A stretch of 36,117 nt of DNA, taken from positions 1-36,117 of the forward strand of contig JAPMTS010000046.1 in NCBI GenBank assembly GCA_026552955.1. The letters run 5' to 3'. Made by a program: the position numbers and the translations under genes. This document shows, one piece after another, positions 14,398 to 23,503 of the stretch; position 1 is the first letter of the stretch; each line of letters opens with the position of its first letter. The notes under the pieces are model-generated. The model made no database searches, was not told the origin of the DNA, and saw only the letters and a program-made list of their open reading frames with translations. The stretch is from Candidatus Methanoperedens sp. Lineage in GTDB: Archaea > Halobacteriota > Methanosarcinia > Methanosarcinales > Methanoperedenaceae.

Positions 14398-15156
14398 ATG
14401 ATAAAAAAAAATAAGCGCCCATCATTGGAGAATATTATAGAAAGTGAGGATCTGTTTTTAGATATCCTGCACCCTGGCGGATTTGAAATAACCCGGGAAC
14501 TTGCACAACTCTGTCACATCGGAAAAGTAATTAATGTCCTTGACGTGGGTTCGGGGACTGGTGAAAGCGCTTTTTACCTTGTAAGAAATTTCAACTGCCA
14601 TATAATCGGAATAGATATCTCAGATCGTATGATCAAAAAGGCAAAGAGAAAAGCAATAGACCATGGCGTAATAATACAGTTTAAGAAAGCTGATGCCCAC
14701 GACCTGCCTTTTAAAGATAATACTTTTGATGTAGTTATTTCGGAGTGCACAACCAGTATCCTGGATAAGAAGAGGGCCATAGAGGAAATGGCAAGAGTTA
14801 CTAGATCGGGGGGCTATATAGGCATTCATGATATTTGCTGGAAAAAAGATACTCCGGAGCACCCTAAACAGAAACTTGCAGAAATTGAATTCAGGAAACC
14901 GGAAACCCTGGATGGTTGGAAAACCCAATTTGAGAAAGTCGGGTTGATAGACATTATGATCAAGGACAGATCAAGCTTGATCCCTGAATGGGAAATAAAC
15001 ATATCGGAAAAGCTGGGTTTACTCGGGCGGTTGAAAATATTACTTAAGATCATTAAAAATTGGGGAATCGGGGGATTAAGGAAAGTTATGGAATCCAGAA
15101 GAATATTCCATAGCCATTATACCGGTTATGGGATCATTGTGGGAAAGAAAACATGA
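14398..15156 (+). CDS. Class I SAM-dependent methyltransferase
   Basis: A 252-residue Methyltransf_11/25-type enzyme. NVLDVGSGTGESAFYL (motif I) lies near 48-63, GIDISDRMIKKAK gives the acidic motif II, and ADAHDLPFKDNTFDVVISE gives motifs III-IV near 97-116. ARVTRSGGYIGIHD is the post-motif strand. It resembles small-molecule (UbiE/sterol-like) methyltransferases; the acceptor is not readable from sequence. The C-terminal part after 190 is helical and basic, possibly membrane-associated. The last codons overlap corA by 4 bases (ATGA), so the two are translationally coupled. Confidence 0.82.
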   Translation: MIKKNKRPSLENIIESEDLFLDILHPGGFEITRELAQLCHIGKVINVLDVGSGTGESAFYLVRNFNCHIIGIDISDRMIKKAKRKAIDHGVIIQFKKADAHDLPFKDNTFDVVISECTTSILDKKRAIEEMARVTRSGGYIGIHDICWKKDTPEHPKQKLAEIEFRKPETLDGWKTQFEKVGLIDIMIKDRSSLIPEWEINISEKLGLLGRLKILLKIIKNWGIGGLRKVMESRRIFHSHYTGYGIIVGKKT

Positions 15157-16235
15157 GTTTGGGCCCAGGGCAAAATGGAATGCGTAAGAGAAGGTCAACT
15201 AAAACAGGTCTTCCTCCGGGAGCATTGGTTCATATCGGAGAGAAAAAAGCAGAAAAAGTGAAGATCAATATCCTTGGCTATGATGAAAATCAATATGAGG
15301 AAAAAGAAGCCAGGACTATTGAGGAATGTTTTCCCCTCAAAGATAAGCCAACGATCACATGGATAAATATTGATGGTCTTCACCAGGTTGATATAATCGA
15401 AAAGATCGGGAAGAAAATTGATCTCCATCCTCTCATTCTGGAAGATATTCTTAACACTGAGCAGCGCCCTAAAATCGAAGATTTTGAGACCTGCATCTAC
15501 ATTGTTTTAAAAATGCTATATTATGATGAAAAAACAAATGAAATTGATTCAGAGCAGGTCAGTATAATTTTCGGACACAATTTTGTTATTTCATTCCAGG
15601 AAAAAGAAGTAGATGTTTTCAATCCGCTAAGAGAAATAATCAGGACACATAAAGGCCGTATCAGGAAAATGGGAGCAGATTATCTTGCATATAGTTTAAT
15701 AGATACAATCGTTGATGGCTATTTTCTGATCCTTGAAAAACTTGGAGAGAATATCGAAGATGTGGAAGAAATCATGATGGCGAATCCCTCACCTGAAACG
15801 TTAAAGGATATTCATAAATTAAAAAGAAGGATGATATCCCTGCGTAAGTCGGTGTGGCCTCTACGAGAGGTAGTCAGTGCCCTTGAAAGATCCGAATCAT
15901 CGTTGATCCACGACCAAACACAGATATATCTCAAGGATGTTTATGACCACACTATCCAGGTGATTGATTCAGTTGAGATAAACAGGGATGTGCTTTCCGG
16001 TATGCTTGATGTTTACCTTTCAAGCATCAGCAATAAGATGAACGAGATCATGAAGGTTTTGACGATAATCGCAACGATCTTTATTCCCCTGACTTTCATA
16101 GTAGGGGTCTATGGAATGAATTTTGAATTTATGCCTGAACTTACATGGTACTGGGGTTATCCGGCTATCTGGGGTGTAATGCTCCTTATTGGCATTTCGA
16201 TGCTGTTTTATTTTAGAAAAAGGAAATGGATATAA
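15153..16235 (+). CDS. corA: CorA-type magnesium/cobalt transporter
   Basis: A 360-residue CorA protein. The cytosolic N-terminal alpha/beta domain carries LHPLILEDILNTEQRPKIE near 91-109, a standard CorA signature, followed by long helices. Two C-terminal membrane helices (about 303-320 and 335-354) flank the selectivity motif YGMNF at 320-324. The C-terminus is basic (FRKRKWI). Length and layout are those of pentameric CorA channels for Mg2+ (also Co2+/Ni2+). The start overlaps the upstream methyltransferase stop; a Met at residue 10 is an alternative. Confidence 0.95.
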   Translation: MSLGPGQNGMRKRRSTKTGLPPGALVHIGEKKAEKVKINILGYDENQYEEKEARTIEECFPLKDKPTITWINIDGLHQVDIIEKIGKKIDLHPLILEDILNTEQRPKIEDFETCIYIVLKMLYYDEKTNEIDSEQVSIIFGHNFVISFQEKEVDVFNPLREIIRTHKGRIRKMGADYLAYSLIDTIVDGYFLILEKLGENIEDVEEIMMANPSPETLKDIHKLKRRMISLRKSVWPLREVVSALERSESSLIHDQTQIYLKDVYDHTIQVIDSVEINRDVLSGMLDVYLSSISNKMNEIMKVLTIIATIFIPLTFIVGVYGMNFEFMPELTWYWGYPAIWGVMLLIGISMLFYFRKRKWI

Positions 16236-16273
16236 ATATAGGGAACTGTATTTTAAGATAATGGAGTACAAAA

Positions 16274-17464
16274 ATGAGATTTCTTTATGGCGATTCTACT
16301 GAATTCGACCTGCAAATCGATTTCCTGAGACTTTTAAATAATTTTATAGACACCGGTGTAAGAACTATAAAATATGAAAATGCGATTTTCGATCTCAAGA
16401 ATTCTATTATTGAAAGAAAAAAATATAATACTTCGGTAATTGAAGATATGAATGGGTTTTTAGTAAATATCGAAACGGCTATTTCGGAATCAGTTGCCAG
16501 TAGCAAAGAGCAGGAGACCTTCGTTAAATATGCAGACAAGAGCAAAGAATTATTTAATAAATTTATCGAAGAAAGCAAAACAAAATTATCAGATGAAATA
16601 GAAAAGGAAATAGCTCAACTGGAAAAAAAGATCAAAGAGGCATGTGAAGAGAACAGGAAGATCCTGGAGTCTTTCTTTATCTATGATCCAATACCAATAA
16701 TAGAAGAAAATTATACTATCAAGGCAGCAGAAAAAGGCTATTCTGCAAAATTGAAGATAGACGGTGAGGGTGGGATTTCCAGCCTTTTTCACATTGCATC
16801 ATCAGAATCTCCGTTCTGGAGAAATCATGTCAGAGCACGTGATTTTGTAAAAGATGTCCAGATCCCTGCCAGGTTGAAGAAACCTTTTCTTAAAAAAGAA
16901 CCTGTCCCTGATATTGTAAATATAAATGATTTCATTATTGTTGATCTTGTTCTCTCTGATAAAGAGCTTGAAGTTGTTTTCAGGAAAAGACTCGATAGTA
17001 AGGCTGAGGCGTTCAGATTGAAAATGAAATTAGAAAAGGAATTTTCAGTTGAAGTATACGAAACAGAAGATAACGGAACAGAGAGAAGCATCGAAAATAT
17101 TCCCGAATTGAAAAATGAATTGAATTATTTAAGACTTCAGGAGCTTGGAATAAAGATAATCGAAAAAACAAAATATCTTTATCCAAAGAAACAAAAGTTG
17201 GAAACCATATTACTGGAAGAAAAGGATGTATTTGAAGAAAACCTTGTTTTTGAGTTAATGCAGAAAGTCGCAGAAATCTTTGCCCCTACCATTTCTGATA
17301 TAAGAAAACACAGTCCTTCAGGCGAAGAACTCTCCCTCAAATCTGAAGATGAACACGGGGCAAGACATGAAATATATCTTAAAAAATCAGAAATAAAAGA
17401 AAAGCTCAATGAGATAGGAGATAAAGGTAAGACTTTGTCAGAATTTCTTAACATAATTATTTAA
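16274..17464 (+). CDS. Coiled-coil protein of unknown function (RFLYGDSTEF N-terminus)
   Basis: A 396-residue soluble protein. It opens with MRFLYGDSTEFDLQIDFL, a compact motif I associate from memory with uncharacterised proteins in other phyla such as Myxococcota. Residues about 40-135 are a charged helical coiled coil (SIIERKKYNTS to EACEENRKILES). After that comes an alpha/beta region with ARLKKPFLKKEPVPDIVNINDFII, and a C-terminal helical part with KLETILLEEKDVFEENLVFE. There is no Walker motif, no membrane segment and no recognisable catalytic motif. GGAG at 16263-16266 precedes the ATG by 7 bases. It is the first of three consecutive plus-strand genes of unknown function, possibly one complex. 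Confidence 0.7.
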   Translation: MRFLYGDSTEFDLQIDFLRLLNNFIDTGVRTIKYENAIFDLKNSIIERKKYNTSVIEDMNGFLVNIETAISESVASSKEQETFVKYADKSKELFNKFIEESKTKLSDEIEKEIAQLEKKIKEACEENRKILESFFIYDPIPIIEENYTIKAAEKGYSAKLKIDGEGGISSLFHIASSESPFWRNHVRARDFVKDVQIPARLKKPFLKKEPVPDIVNINDFIIVDLVLSDKELEVVFRKRLDSKAEAFRLKMKLEKEFSVEVYETEDNGTERSIENIPELKNELNYLRLQELGIKIIEKTKYLYPKKQKLETILLEEKDVFEENLVFELMQKVAEIFAPTISDIRKHSPSGEELSLKSEDEHGARHEIYLKKSEIKEKLNEIGDKGKTLSEFLNIII

Positions 17465-17513
17465 CCTTTGAAGCACTAAACCGTTTAATAGTGAATCATC
17501 AAGAGGCAGTAAT

Positions 17514-17756
17514 ATGGTACGATTAGAACGTGAAGGGAATTCATTCGTGTTCATTACTGGAAAAACGCAGCCAGCACAGGATATAAATATTCTGATAAGT
17601 GCATTATCAGAACTGCAAAATAGTACACCTGATACCTCTAAAATAAAAGAAGGGCTTTTGTTTATTGATAATTCGAACGAGTTCGATATTCGAAATGAAA
17701 TTAAAAACCTTCTCAGAAAAGCCCTTGAAATTGAAGGAACAAGCTTACAGATATAA
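17514..17756 (+). CDS. 80-residue protein of unknown function
   Basis: A small soluble protein: MVRLEREGNSFVFITGKTQ, a helix through ISALSELQN, a strand KEGLLFIDNS, then a helix to the end. The order strand-helix-strand-helix suggests a small alpha/beta unit. No family is recognised. Shine-Dalgarno GAGG at 17502-17505 precedes the ATG by 8 bases. It lies 49 bases after the coiled-coil gene and 15 bases before the next one, consistent with one transcript. It may be a small subunit or adaptor for its two larger neighbours; this is inference. Confidence 0.6.
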   Translation: MVRLEREGNSFVFITGKTQPAQDINILISALSELQNSTPDTSKIKEGLLFIDNSNEFDIRNEIKNLLRKALEIEGTSLQI

Positions 17757-17771
17757 GCTGATATTTTATTA

Positions 17772-18854
17772 ATGCCAAAATTATTCCTTATCCCCATCAT
17801 TGATGTCCTGGAAGTACATGATGCAGTTATTAGGGACTGGCTGAGTGGTCTTGAAGAAACTGCCATAAAGGAGCATCTTGAATACCCGTTCAGGCTGGAG
17901 CGATTTTTTCCTGAAAGCGCAAGACTTGCACTGGTAAATGGGAATAAAGTCCACGATGAAATCCTTACCTTATTTAATAGTATTGATCCGCATGCGGTTT
18001 TTCTTAATATTTCATCAGATCTCTATGAGCTGGAAAATAGATATAATAAAAGGCTGATATCGCCTCAAGAATTCTGGCAGGAATATTATGAGAACATCTC
18101 AAAAGATATAAGCGAGCCTGCAAGAACACTTTATAAGATTTACCTGAATGAGATCATCGATAAAAATACGAGGCTCATAGAAAGTAAAGAACGTCTTCCT
18201 TTGAATCTCCTTTTTTATGGGATCAGTATGAGATCAAAAGACCAGCTTATTCCGGTTTATGAAAAAGCTTCCGAGATGGTCGAAGATTTTACCTTGCATA
18301 TGGTACGGGCAGTTAATGAAATAATGAATCTTCGTGAAAAGCCAAAACACCTCTGGCATAGTTCATTAAATGCCACAAGGGTGGGGATCTCGTATGAAGA
18401 AACTGAAAAATTTTATGATGAACTCTTGAGCAGATTAAAAAGACTGCTTAAATATAAAGCGAGGGAGTATTTCGTTAAGATCCTGTGGGAACAGGCCAGA
18501 AAATATGTTGCCTCCCATGAAGAATTCCTTGATCATAAAATAATAGAAGATGAAACTAAAATTTCAAATATTTCAGAGGGACTAACAATTCTGGAATTAC
18601 AGTCAGAGCTCTCTGAAATAGTGATACTTTGCCAGCCTGCGGACTATACTTCGATCCTTGATTTCTTAAAAAATAATATGGACACCAGGTTTTCCATTGC
18701 ACAGATGAGTCTTATCGGGCTTTTTGAAAAAATGAGGCCGTTTATCCAGAAGAACAGGATAATGCAAAACAATTATGATATCGCGTTAAATATTCTTGGG
18801 CGCGAGAAACCTAAAAGATTCATCGGTCACAGCGCCGTTCTTTTTCCGAAATGA
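17772..18854 (+). CDS. Helical protein of unknown function
   Basis: A 360-residue, almost entirely helical soluble protein. It starts MPKLFLIPIIDVLEVHDAVI and carries repeated aromatic/acidic helices (PQEFWQEYYENISKDISE, RLLKYKAREYFVKILWEQAR). There is no nucleotide-binding motif, no membrane helix and no metal-ligand cluster. It ends with a short basic strand (KRFIGHSAVLFPK). No family is recognised. It is the third gene of the unknown module and converges on the MgtC/DUF4010 gene. No clear Shine-Dalgarno site is seen before ATG 17772, so translation may be coupled to the small upstream gene. Confidence 0.65.
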   Translation: MPKLFLIPIIDVLEVHDAVIRDWLSGLEETAIKEHLEYPFRLERFFPESARLALVNGNKVHDEILTLFNSIDPHAVFLNISSDLYELENRYNKRLISPQEFWQEYYENISKDISEPARTLYKIYLNEIIDKNTRLIESKERLPLNLLFYGISMRSKDQLIPVYEKASEMVEDFTLHMVRAVNEIMNLREKPKHLWHSSLNATRVGISYEETEKFYDELLSRLKRLLKYKAREYFVKILWEQARKYVASHEEFLDHKIIEDETKISNISEGLTILELQSELSEIVILCQPADYTSILDFLKNNMDTRFSIAQMSLIGLFEKMRPFIQKNRIMQNNYDIALNILGREKPKRFIGHSAVLFPK

Positions 18855-18909
18855 TCTCTTGATTCCGATGATTTTCGAACTTCACTTTTAGTCTCCTTGC
18901 GAAAACAGT

Positions 18910-20205
18910 TCAGGAATAAGTTATAATGGTTCCCCATATAACCAGAACAATTCCTCCAACAATTACAAAGCGTGTGAATGTCTTATTGATCAATTCGCCA
19001 AGCTTTGGCGGACCTGACCATTTAACCAGTATCATCTTATTTCCAGTACTTACCAGGCTTGCAAGGATCGCAGTTATCGCCCCTGTGCTGTATGAAACAT
19101 CACCATTTACCGCAAGTGTTGCTGCTGATGCCGTTACTACAGCGCTGCTTACAAAACCGCCCAATGCAGTCGCATAAACACCGGCTGCACCTGCCCAGAT
19201 GTTTGCGAATTTTGACACAATGGATAATCCTGTGAAGCCAAAAGCAAATTGTATGGCTGGAGAAAGCGCGAACGGGGATTGCAATTGGATCGATTCGTTC
19301 ACATGCGAATTATTTTTTGATCTAAAAACTTCAACCGCAGAATAGATGACCACAAATACCAGGGGAATTAGTATATAAAAAAATATTTTTCCGCTTCGAT
19401 CCACGATCAATGCGATAACAAGGTTCCTGATAAGCATTGTGGCATTGCACATTATTATTCCCTTGAAACTGGATTCGATCAAATCGTATCGCTTTTTTGC
19501 TATCGTGCAAAGTGCAGCTGTTGTGGCTTCGCTATTAACAAGCCCGCCCAGCAGACCGGAGACGGGTATTCCTTTTTCAGTCCCCATATTTTTCATTATT
19601 ACGAAGCTGGCAAAGCTTAACGTTGCAACAAATATTACGATGTAAAGTAGAGTCCTCGGATTGATAACATCCATATATAATGCATCAGGGGTCAGCGGAT
19701 ATAGTATAAAAACCACTGCAAGGAACCGGACAGCGCTTAAAATTTCTTCATCCGTAAGTTTTATGGCAAATGAATGAAGCGGTTGTTTTTCTGCAAGCAA
19801 GAGAGTGATAATAACAGCTCCGGCAACAGCAGGGATGAATAACTCATAGGATATCAAAACACCAAGAAGGAAAGTGCAATATAGTGCAATAGGACCAGTG
19901 ATACCCGGTGTTTTTAGAATTACATTTTTAATATAGATAAATAATAGTGATATGCCTGCAAAGAATGCAAGAGATATGAGAAGTATGCCGGAATTGATTT
20001 TTATTGCAAGGAATGAAGAGATCATTCCTGCAATGCAGACTATGGTAAATGAGCGAACTCCCGCGATCAATTCTATTTTCTCAGGCCGCCTGTGTTCTCT
20101 TTCAATACCGATAAGAATTCCAATAAGCATAGCAAGGGCTAATTTCTTAAAGAAATCAAAATTGACATCCATATTATTGAAAAACTGCGGTACTAAGTCC
20201 AGCAT
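18910..20205 (-). CDS. MgtC/SapB-DUF4010 membrane protein
   Basis: A 431-residue integral membrane protein with about 12 helices. The N-terminal third is an MgtC/SapB domain: LALAMLIGILIGIEREHRRPE near 22-42 and GVRSFTIVCIAGMISSFL near 49-66. The C-terminal part is DUF4010-like, with VSGLLGGLVNSEATTAALC near 215-233 and a late TASAATLAVNGDVS motif. This fusion is widespread in bacteria and archaea and its transported substrate is not established. The gene is 51 bases downstream of the DUF1786 gene on the same strand, but an AT-rich TATA-like stretch in that gap suggests its own promoter. Confidence 0.88.
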   Translation of the reverse strand: MLDLVPQFFNNMDVNFDFFKKLALAMLIGILIGIEREHRRPEKIELIAGVRSFTIVCIAGMISSFLAIKINSGILLISLAFFAGISLLFIYIKNVILKTPGITGPIALYCTFLLGVLISYELFIPAVAGAVIITLLLAEKQPLHSFAIKLTDEEILSAVRFLAVVFILYPLTPDALYMDVINPRTLLYIVIFVATLSFASFVIMKNMGTEKGIPVSGLLGGLVNSEATTAALCTIAKKRYDLIESSFKGIIMCNATMLIRNLVIALIVDRSGKIFFYILIPLVFVVIYSAVEVFRSKNNSHVNESIQLQSPFALSPAIQFAFGFTGLSIVSKFANIWAGAAGVYATALGGFVSSAVVTASAATLAVNGDVSYSTGAITAILASLVSTGNKMILVKWSGPPKLGELINKTFTRFVIVGGIVLVIWGTIITYS

Positions 20206-20256
20206 TGAATATCAACAATTAATACTTTTATAATTATAAATACTTAGCTTCTTTCA

Positions 20257-21303
20257 TCAAATTTGATCCTTTTGCTCTTTAGCATGATGAATGTAAGCAT
20301 CAACCAATCCGAAACACCCTGTCAACATCATATCCCCGAAGGGTGTGGCAAAATGGAAATCCAGTTTTGAACCGCTCATGATCTCTCTCTTTGGACCTGT
20401 GACCAATATTGGGCCAATATTTTCAAAACCAACCGGCTCCCGCACAAAGCACCCATGTCCGCCATCCTCAAAAATCTCCTCAAATCCGATCGTTCCATTG
20501 CATAATCGCACCAGGTGATCATCAAGCTTCTCCGGGGTCATTTGTTGGGTATGGTGCTCCATTAATGCAATGAGCTCTCCATTATTAATGATCCCGGAAA
20601 GTGTGTGACCATTTCCGATATTTACCGCAAGATAGGGGGGATGGGCATTCTTGTCCAGGATCGCTCCCCTTATTGCTGCAATGCCTGTATCCATTAGCAT
20701 TGCACCCGGAAGTGTTCTTTCCACTGCTTTCATTCTCGTAAAGCGCCCCGGAATGTTGTCCTTAAAGGCAAAAGAATCAAGTGTCGCGTATTTTTCAATT
20801 ATTTCCCTGAAATAATCAAATCTGAAGACACGATTGCTTCTATCGGGAGAAAATCCGTGGTCCTGCACAGCTATGGCAAAATTTTCAGGGATCGCAATAT
20901 CAAAAAGAGCTAAAGCTTTCAAAAGGGCGGTTTTATCAATATCGCACATCCTGATAATAGAGGCATTCAGTTCCGGTACTTCATCCTCTTTTACGATAAC
21001 AACACCCATTTTCTTTGTCTTTTCAAGACTATCATCCAGTGTAAGCGCCGCTTTTTCAGTAGCCCAGACGCATAGACCTGCTTCCAGGTGCCTCTTTACT
21101 GCTGTCGAACATGGTCCTCCACCCATTGTTTCTCCTGTCAGGACAATGTCTTTTTTTGACCCTGTCTCTTTTGCGATTCTCCTGGCGATTATTTGTGTTT
21201 GTGACGGCATGACCATCTTGAAACAATTCTCGATGTTCTTTTGGCTGTCATAAAGGAGAATATCCTGTGTTCCCATTCCCACATCAATAGCAAGTAGCTT
21301 CAT
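20257..21303 (-). CDS. DUF1786 ASKHA-fold protein
   Basis: A 348-residue protein with an actin/hexokinase-like nucleotide-binding layout: LLAIDVGMGTQDILLYD at the start (phosphate-1-type loop), GAMLMDTGIAAIRGA near 204-218, AVNIGNGHTLSGII near 237-250 (phosphate-2-type loop), and GPILVTGPKRE near 300. This matches archaeal DUF1786 proteins, which databases have labelled as pyruvate formate-lyase activating-enzyme related. That label has little basis here, because no radical SAM cysteine motif is present. The substrate is unknown. It is divergent from the acetoacetyl-CoA synthetase gene across 168 bases. Confidence 0.75.
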   Translation of the reverse strand: MKLLAIDVGMGTQDILLYDSQKNIENCFKMVMPSQTQIIARRIAKETGSKKDIVLTGETMGGGPCSTAVKRHLEAGLCVWATEKAALTLDDSLEKTKKMGVVIVKEDEVPELNASIIRMCDIDKTALLKALALFDIAIPENFAIAVQDHGFSPDRSNRVFRFDYFREIIEKYATLDSFAFKDNIPGRFTRMKAVERTLPGAMLMDTGIAAIRGAILDKNAHPPYLAVNIGNGHTLSGIINNGELIALMEHHTQQMTPEKLDDHLVRLCNGTIGFEEIFEDGGHGCFVREPVGFENIGPILVTGPKREIMSGSKLDFHFATPFGDMMLTGCFGLVDAYIHHAKEQKDQI

Positions 21304-21471
21304 AAGTTAAATCGAATATTCAATACGATGTGATATTATATATCTGCTTCTTGATTGAAAGGAAAACCGAAACAAAGAAGGATTTGAAATCGAATAACTC
21401 AAGATTTATTCATATTTCCCAAACACCAGGCACAAATCTAATATAGTATTGAATATTCTTGCATAATTATC

Positions 21472-23430
21472 ATGAGTGGTGAACTGTTATGGAAACCGTC
21501 TGAAGAGAGAATTAGAAAAACGAATATGTATACATTTATGGAGGCAGTTAACAGAAAACACGGAACGAATTTTAAAGAATATTCAGAATTATACAATTGG
21601 TCAATCCGGAATATTCCTGAATTCTGGGCCAACATGTGGGACCAAGCAGGTATCATAGCATCAAAAAGGTATGATACGGTTTTAGACGATATAACGAAAA
21701 TGCCCGGAGCAAAGTGGTTTTCCGGCTCAAGATTAAATTATGCGCAGAATCTCTTACGGTTCCGGGATGATAAAATAGCGATCATTTTCAAGGGTGAAGC
21801 AATGGATGAACCCGAACGAATAACATATGCCCAGTTATTCGAAAGGGTGTCAGGATTTGCAAGAGCACTTCGGAATGAAGGGATTGTTGCAGGTGATCGT
21901 GTTGTGGGTTTCATGCCAAATATGCCGGAAACAATAATTGCTATGCTTGCCGCTTCAAGCATTGGGGCGATATGGTCTTCATGCTCTCCTGATTTTGGAA
22001 CAAAAGGCGCACTTGACAGGTTCGGGCAGATCGAACCAAAGGTATTGTTCACCGCCAGCGGGTATTCGTACAACGGTAAGAGATTTGACTCACTCAAAAA
22101 AATAACAGATATTTCAAGCCAATTATCATCACTGCCAAAGATCGTGGTAGTACCGTATACCGATCCTGATCCTGAAATAAGTTCTGTTCCGAATTCAGTT
22201 CATCTTCGTGATTTCATATCAATTGAAAAAAATCCTGAGATCGAATTTGAGCAGCTGCCATTCGATCATCCCCTCTATATAATGTATTCATCCGGAACAA
22301 CAGGTTTGCCCAAATGCATGGTACAGAGTGCAGGAGGAATATTAATCAATCATATCAAGGAGTTGAAGCTTCACACAGACGTATTGCGTGATGATGGATT
22401 GTTTTATTTTACAACATGCGGCTGGATGATGTGGAACTGGATGGTATCAGCGCTGTCTCTAGGCGCCACTATCATATTGTTCGACGGCTCACCGATGTAT
22501 CCGGATCAAGATGCACTTTTCAAGCTTGCAGAGACGGAAAGAATTACGATATTCGGAACCAGCGCGAAATATATCGATTCATTAATGAAAAATGGGCAGA
22601 GTTTAAAAGACAAATACGACCTTGGCGCATTAAAAACCATACTTTCCACCGGCTCACCACTTTCAGAGGAGAATTTCAGGTTTGTTTACAATAATATCAA
22701 AAAAGATGTGTGTCTATCCTCGATCTCGGGAGGTACTGATCTTAATGGTTGTTTTGCACTGGGAAATCCTATGGGGCCAGTCTATGCAGGTGAATTGCAG
22801 TGCACAGGTCTTGCATTAAACGTGAAGGCATATGACGAAGAAGGTAAACCCCGTCTTTCATATAAAGGAGAACTTGTTTGTACTTCCCCATTCCCATCGA
22901 TGCCATTATTTTTCTGGAATGACCCTGATGGTAAAAAATATCATAATGCATATTTCGATGTTTACCCTGGTATCTGGCGGCACGGGGATTTTATTGAGAT
23001 CAATGGGCATGGAGGTGTTGTAATCTATGGCCGGTCTGACTCAACATTAAAGCCGGGAGGTGTCCGAATTGGGACTGCAGAGATCTATAGCATAGTAGAA
23101 GCTTTTGATGAAATTGAAGACAGTCTTGTCATCGGCCAGGACTGGGAATCCGATGTACGCATTATATTATTTGTCAAATTGAAAGGTGGTATTAAACTCA
23201 ATGAAGGTCTGATACATAAAATAAAAAATGCCATAAGAACAAATAGTTCGCCGCGTCATGTGCCTGCCAAAGTCATAACCATTAGCGATATCCCCTATAC
23301 GATCAATATGAAAAAAGTGGAAATAGCGGTAAGAAGGATCATTCATGGCCAGACCGTACTTAATCGCGATACTCTTAAAAATCCCGATTCTCTCGATCTG
23401 TTCAAAGATATCCCGGAATTGAAGGTTTGA
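21472..23430 (+). CDS. aacS: Acetoacetate--CoA ligase (acetoacetyl-CoA synthetase)
   Basis: A 652-residue ANL-superfamily enzyme making acetoacetyl-CoA from acetoacetate, ATP and CoA. The N-terminus LLWKPSEERIRKTNMYTFM is specific to acetoacetyl-CoA synthetases. The AMP-binding P-loop is YSSGTTGLPK at 272-281. WMMWNWMVSALSLGATIILFDGSP follows near 140 residues later in family order, and WRHGDFIEINGHGG with YGRSDSTLKPGGVRIGTAEIY form the hinge. YTINMKKVEIAVRRII holds the catalytic lysine region. Length is normal. In archaea with polyhydroxybutyrate metabolism it links acetoacetate to that pathway, or to mevalonate supply. A TATA-like AATCTAATATAG lies about 30 bases upstream. Confidence 0.93.
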   Translation: MSGELLWKPSEERIRKTNMYTFMEAVNRKHGTNFKEYSELYNWSIRNIPEFWANMWDQAGIIASKRYDTVLDDITKMPGAKWFSGSRLNYAQNLLRFRDDKIAIIFKGEAMDEPERITYAQLFERVSGFARALRNEGIVAGDRVVGFMPNMPETIIAMLAASSIGAIWSSCSPDFGTKGALDRFGQIEPKVLFTASGYSYNGKRFDSLKKITDISSQLSSLPKIVVVPYTDPDPEISSVPNSVHLRDFISIEKNPEIEFEQLPFDHPLYIMYSSGTTGLPKCMVQSAGGILINHIKELKLHTDVLRDDGLFYFTTCGWMMWNWMVSALSLGATIILFDGSPMYPDQDALFKLAETERITIFGTSAKYIDSLMKNGQSLKDKYDLGALKTILSTGSPLSEENFRFVYNNIKKDVCLSSISGGTDLNGCFALGNPMGPVYAGELQCTGLALNVKAYDEEGKPRLSYKGELVCTSPFPSMPLFFWNDPDGKKYHNAYFDVYPGIWRHGDFIEINGHGGVVIYGRSDSTLKPGGVRIGTAEIYSIVEAFDEIEDSLVIGQDWESDVRIILFVKLKGGIKLNEGLIHKIKNAIRTNSSPRHVPAKVITISDIPYTINMKKVEIAVRRIIHGQTVLNRDTLKNPDSLDLFKDIPELKV

Positions 23431-23503
23431 GAAATAAATAACGGAAATGATTATATGTCATCATGTATATTACTCCCTTTATTTCATGTAATGGAACTGA
23501 AAA

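Noticed and set aside
20257-21303. Pyruvate formate-lyase activating enzyme
   Set aside because: No CxxxCxxC radical SAM motif is present; the protein has actin/hexokinase-like phosphate loops instead.
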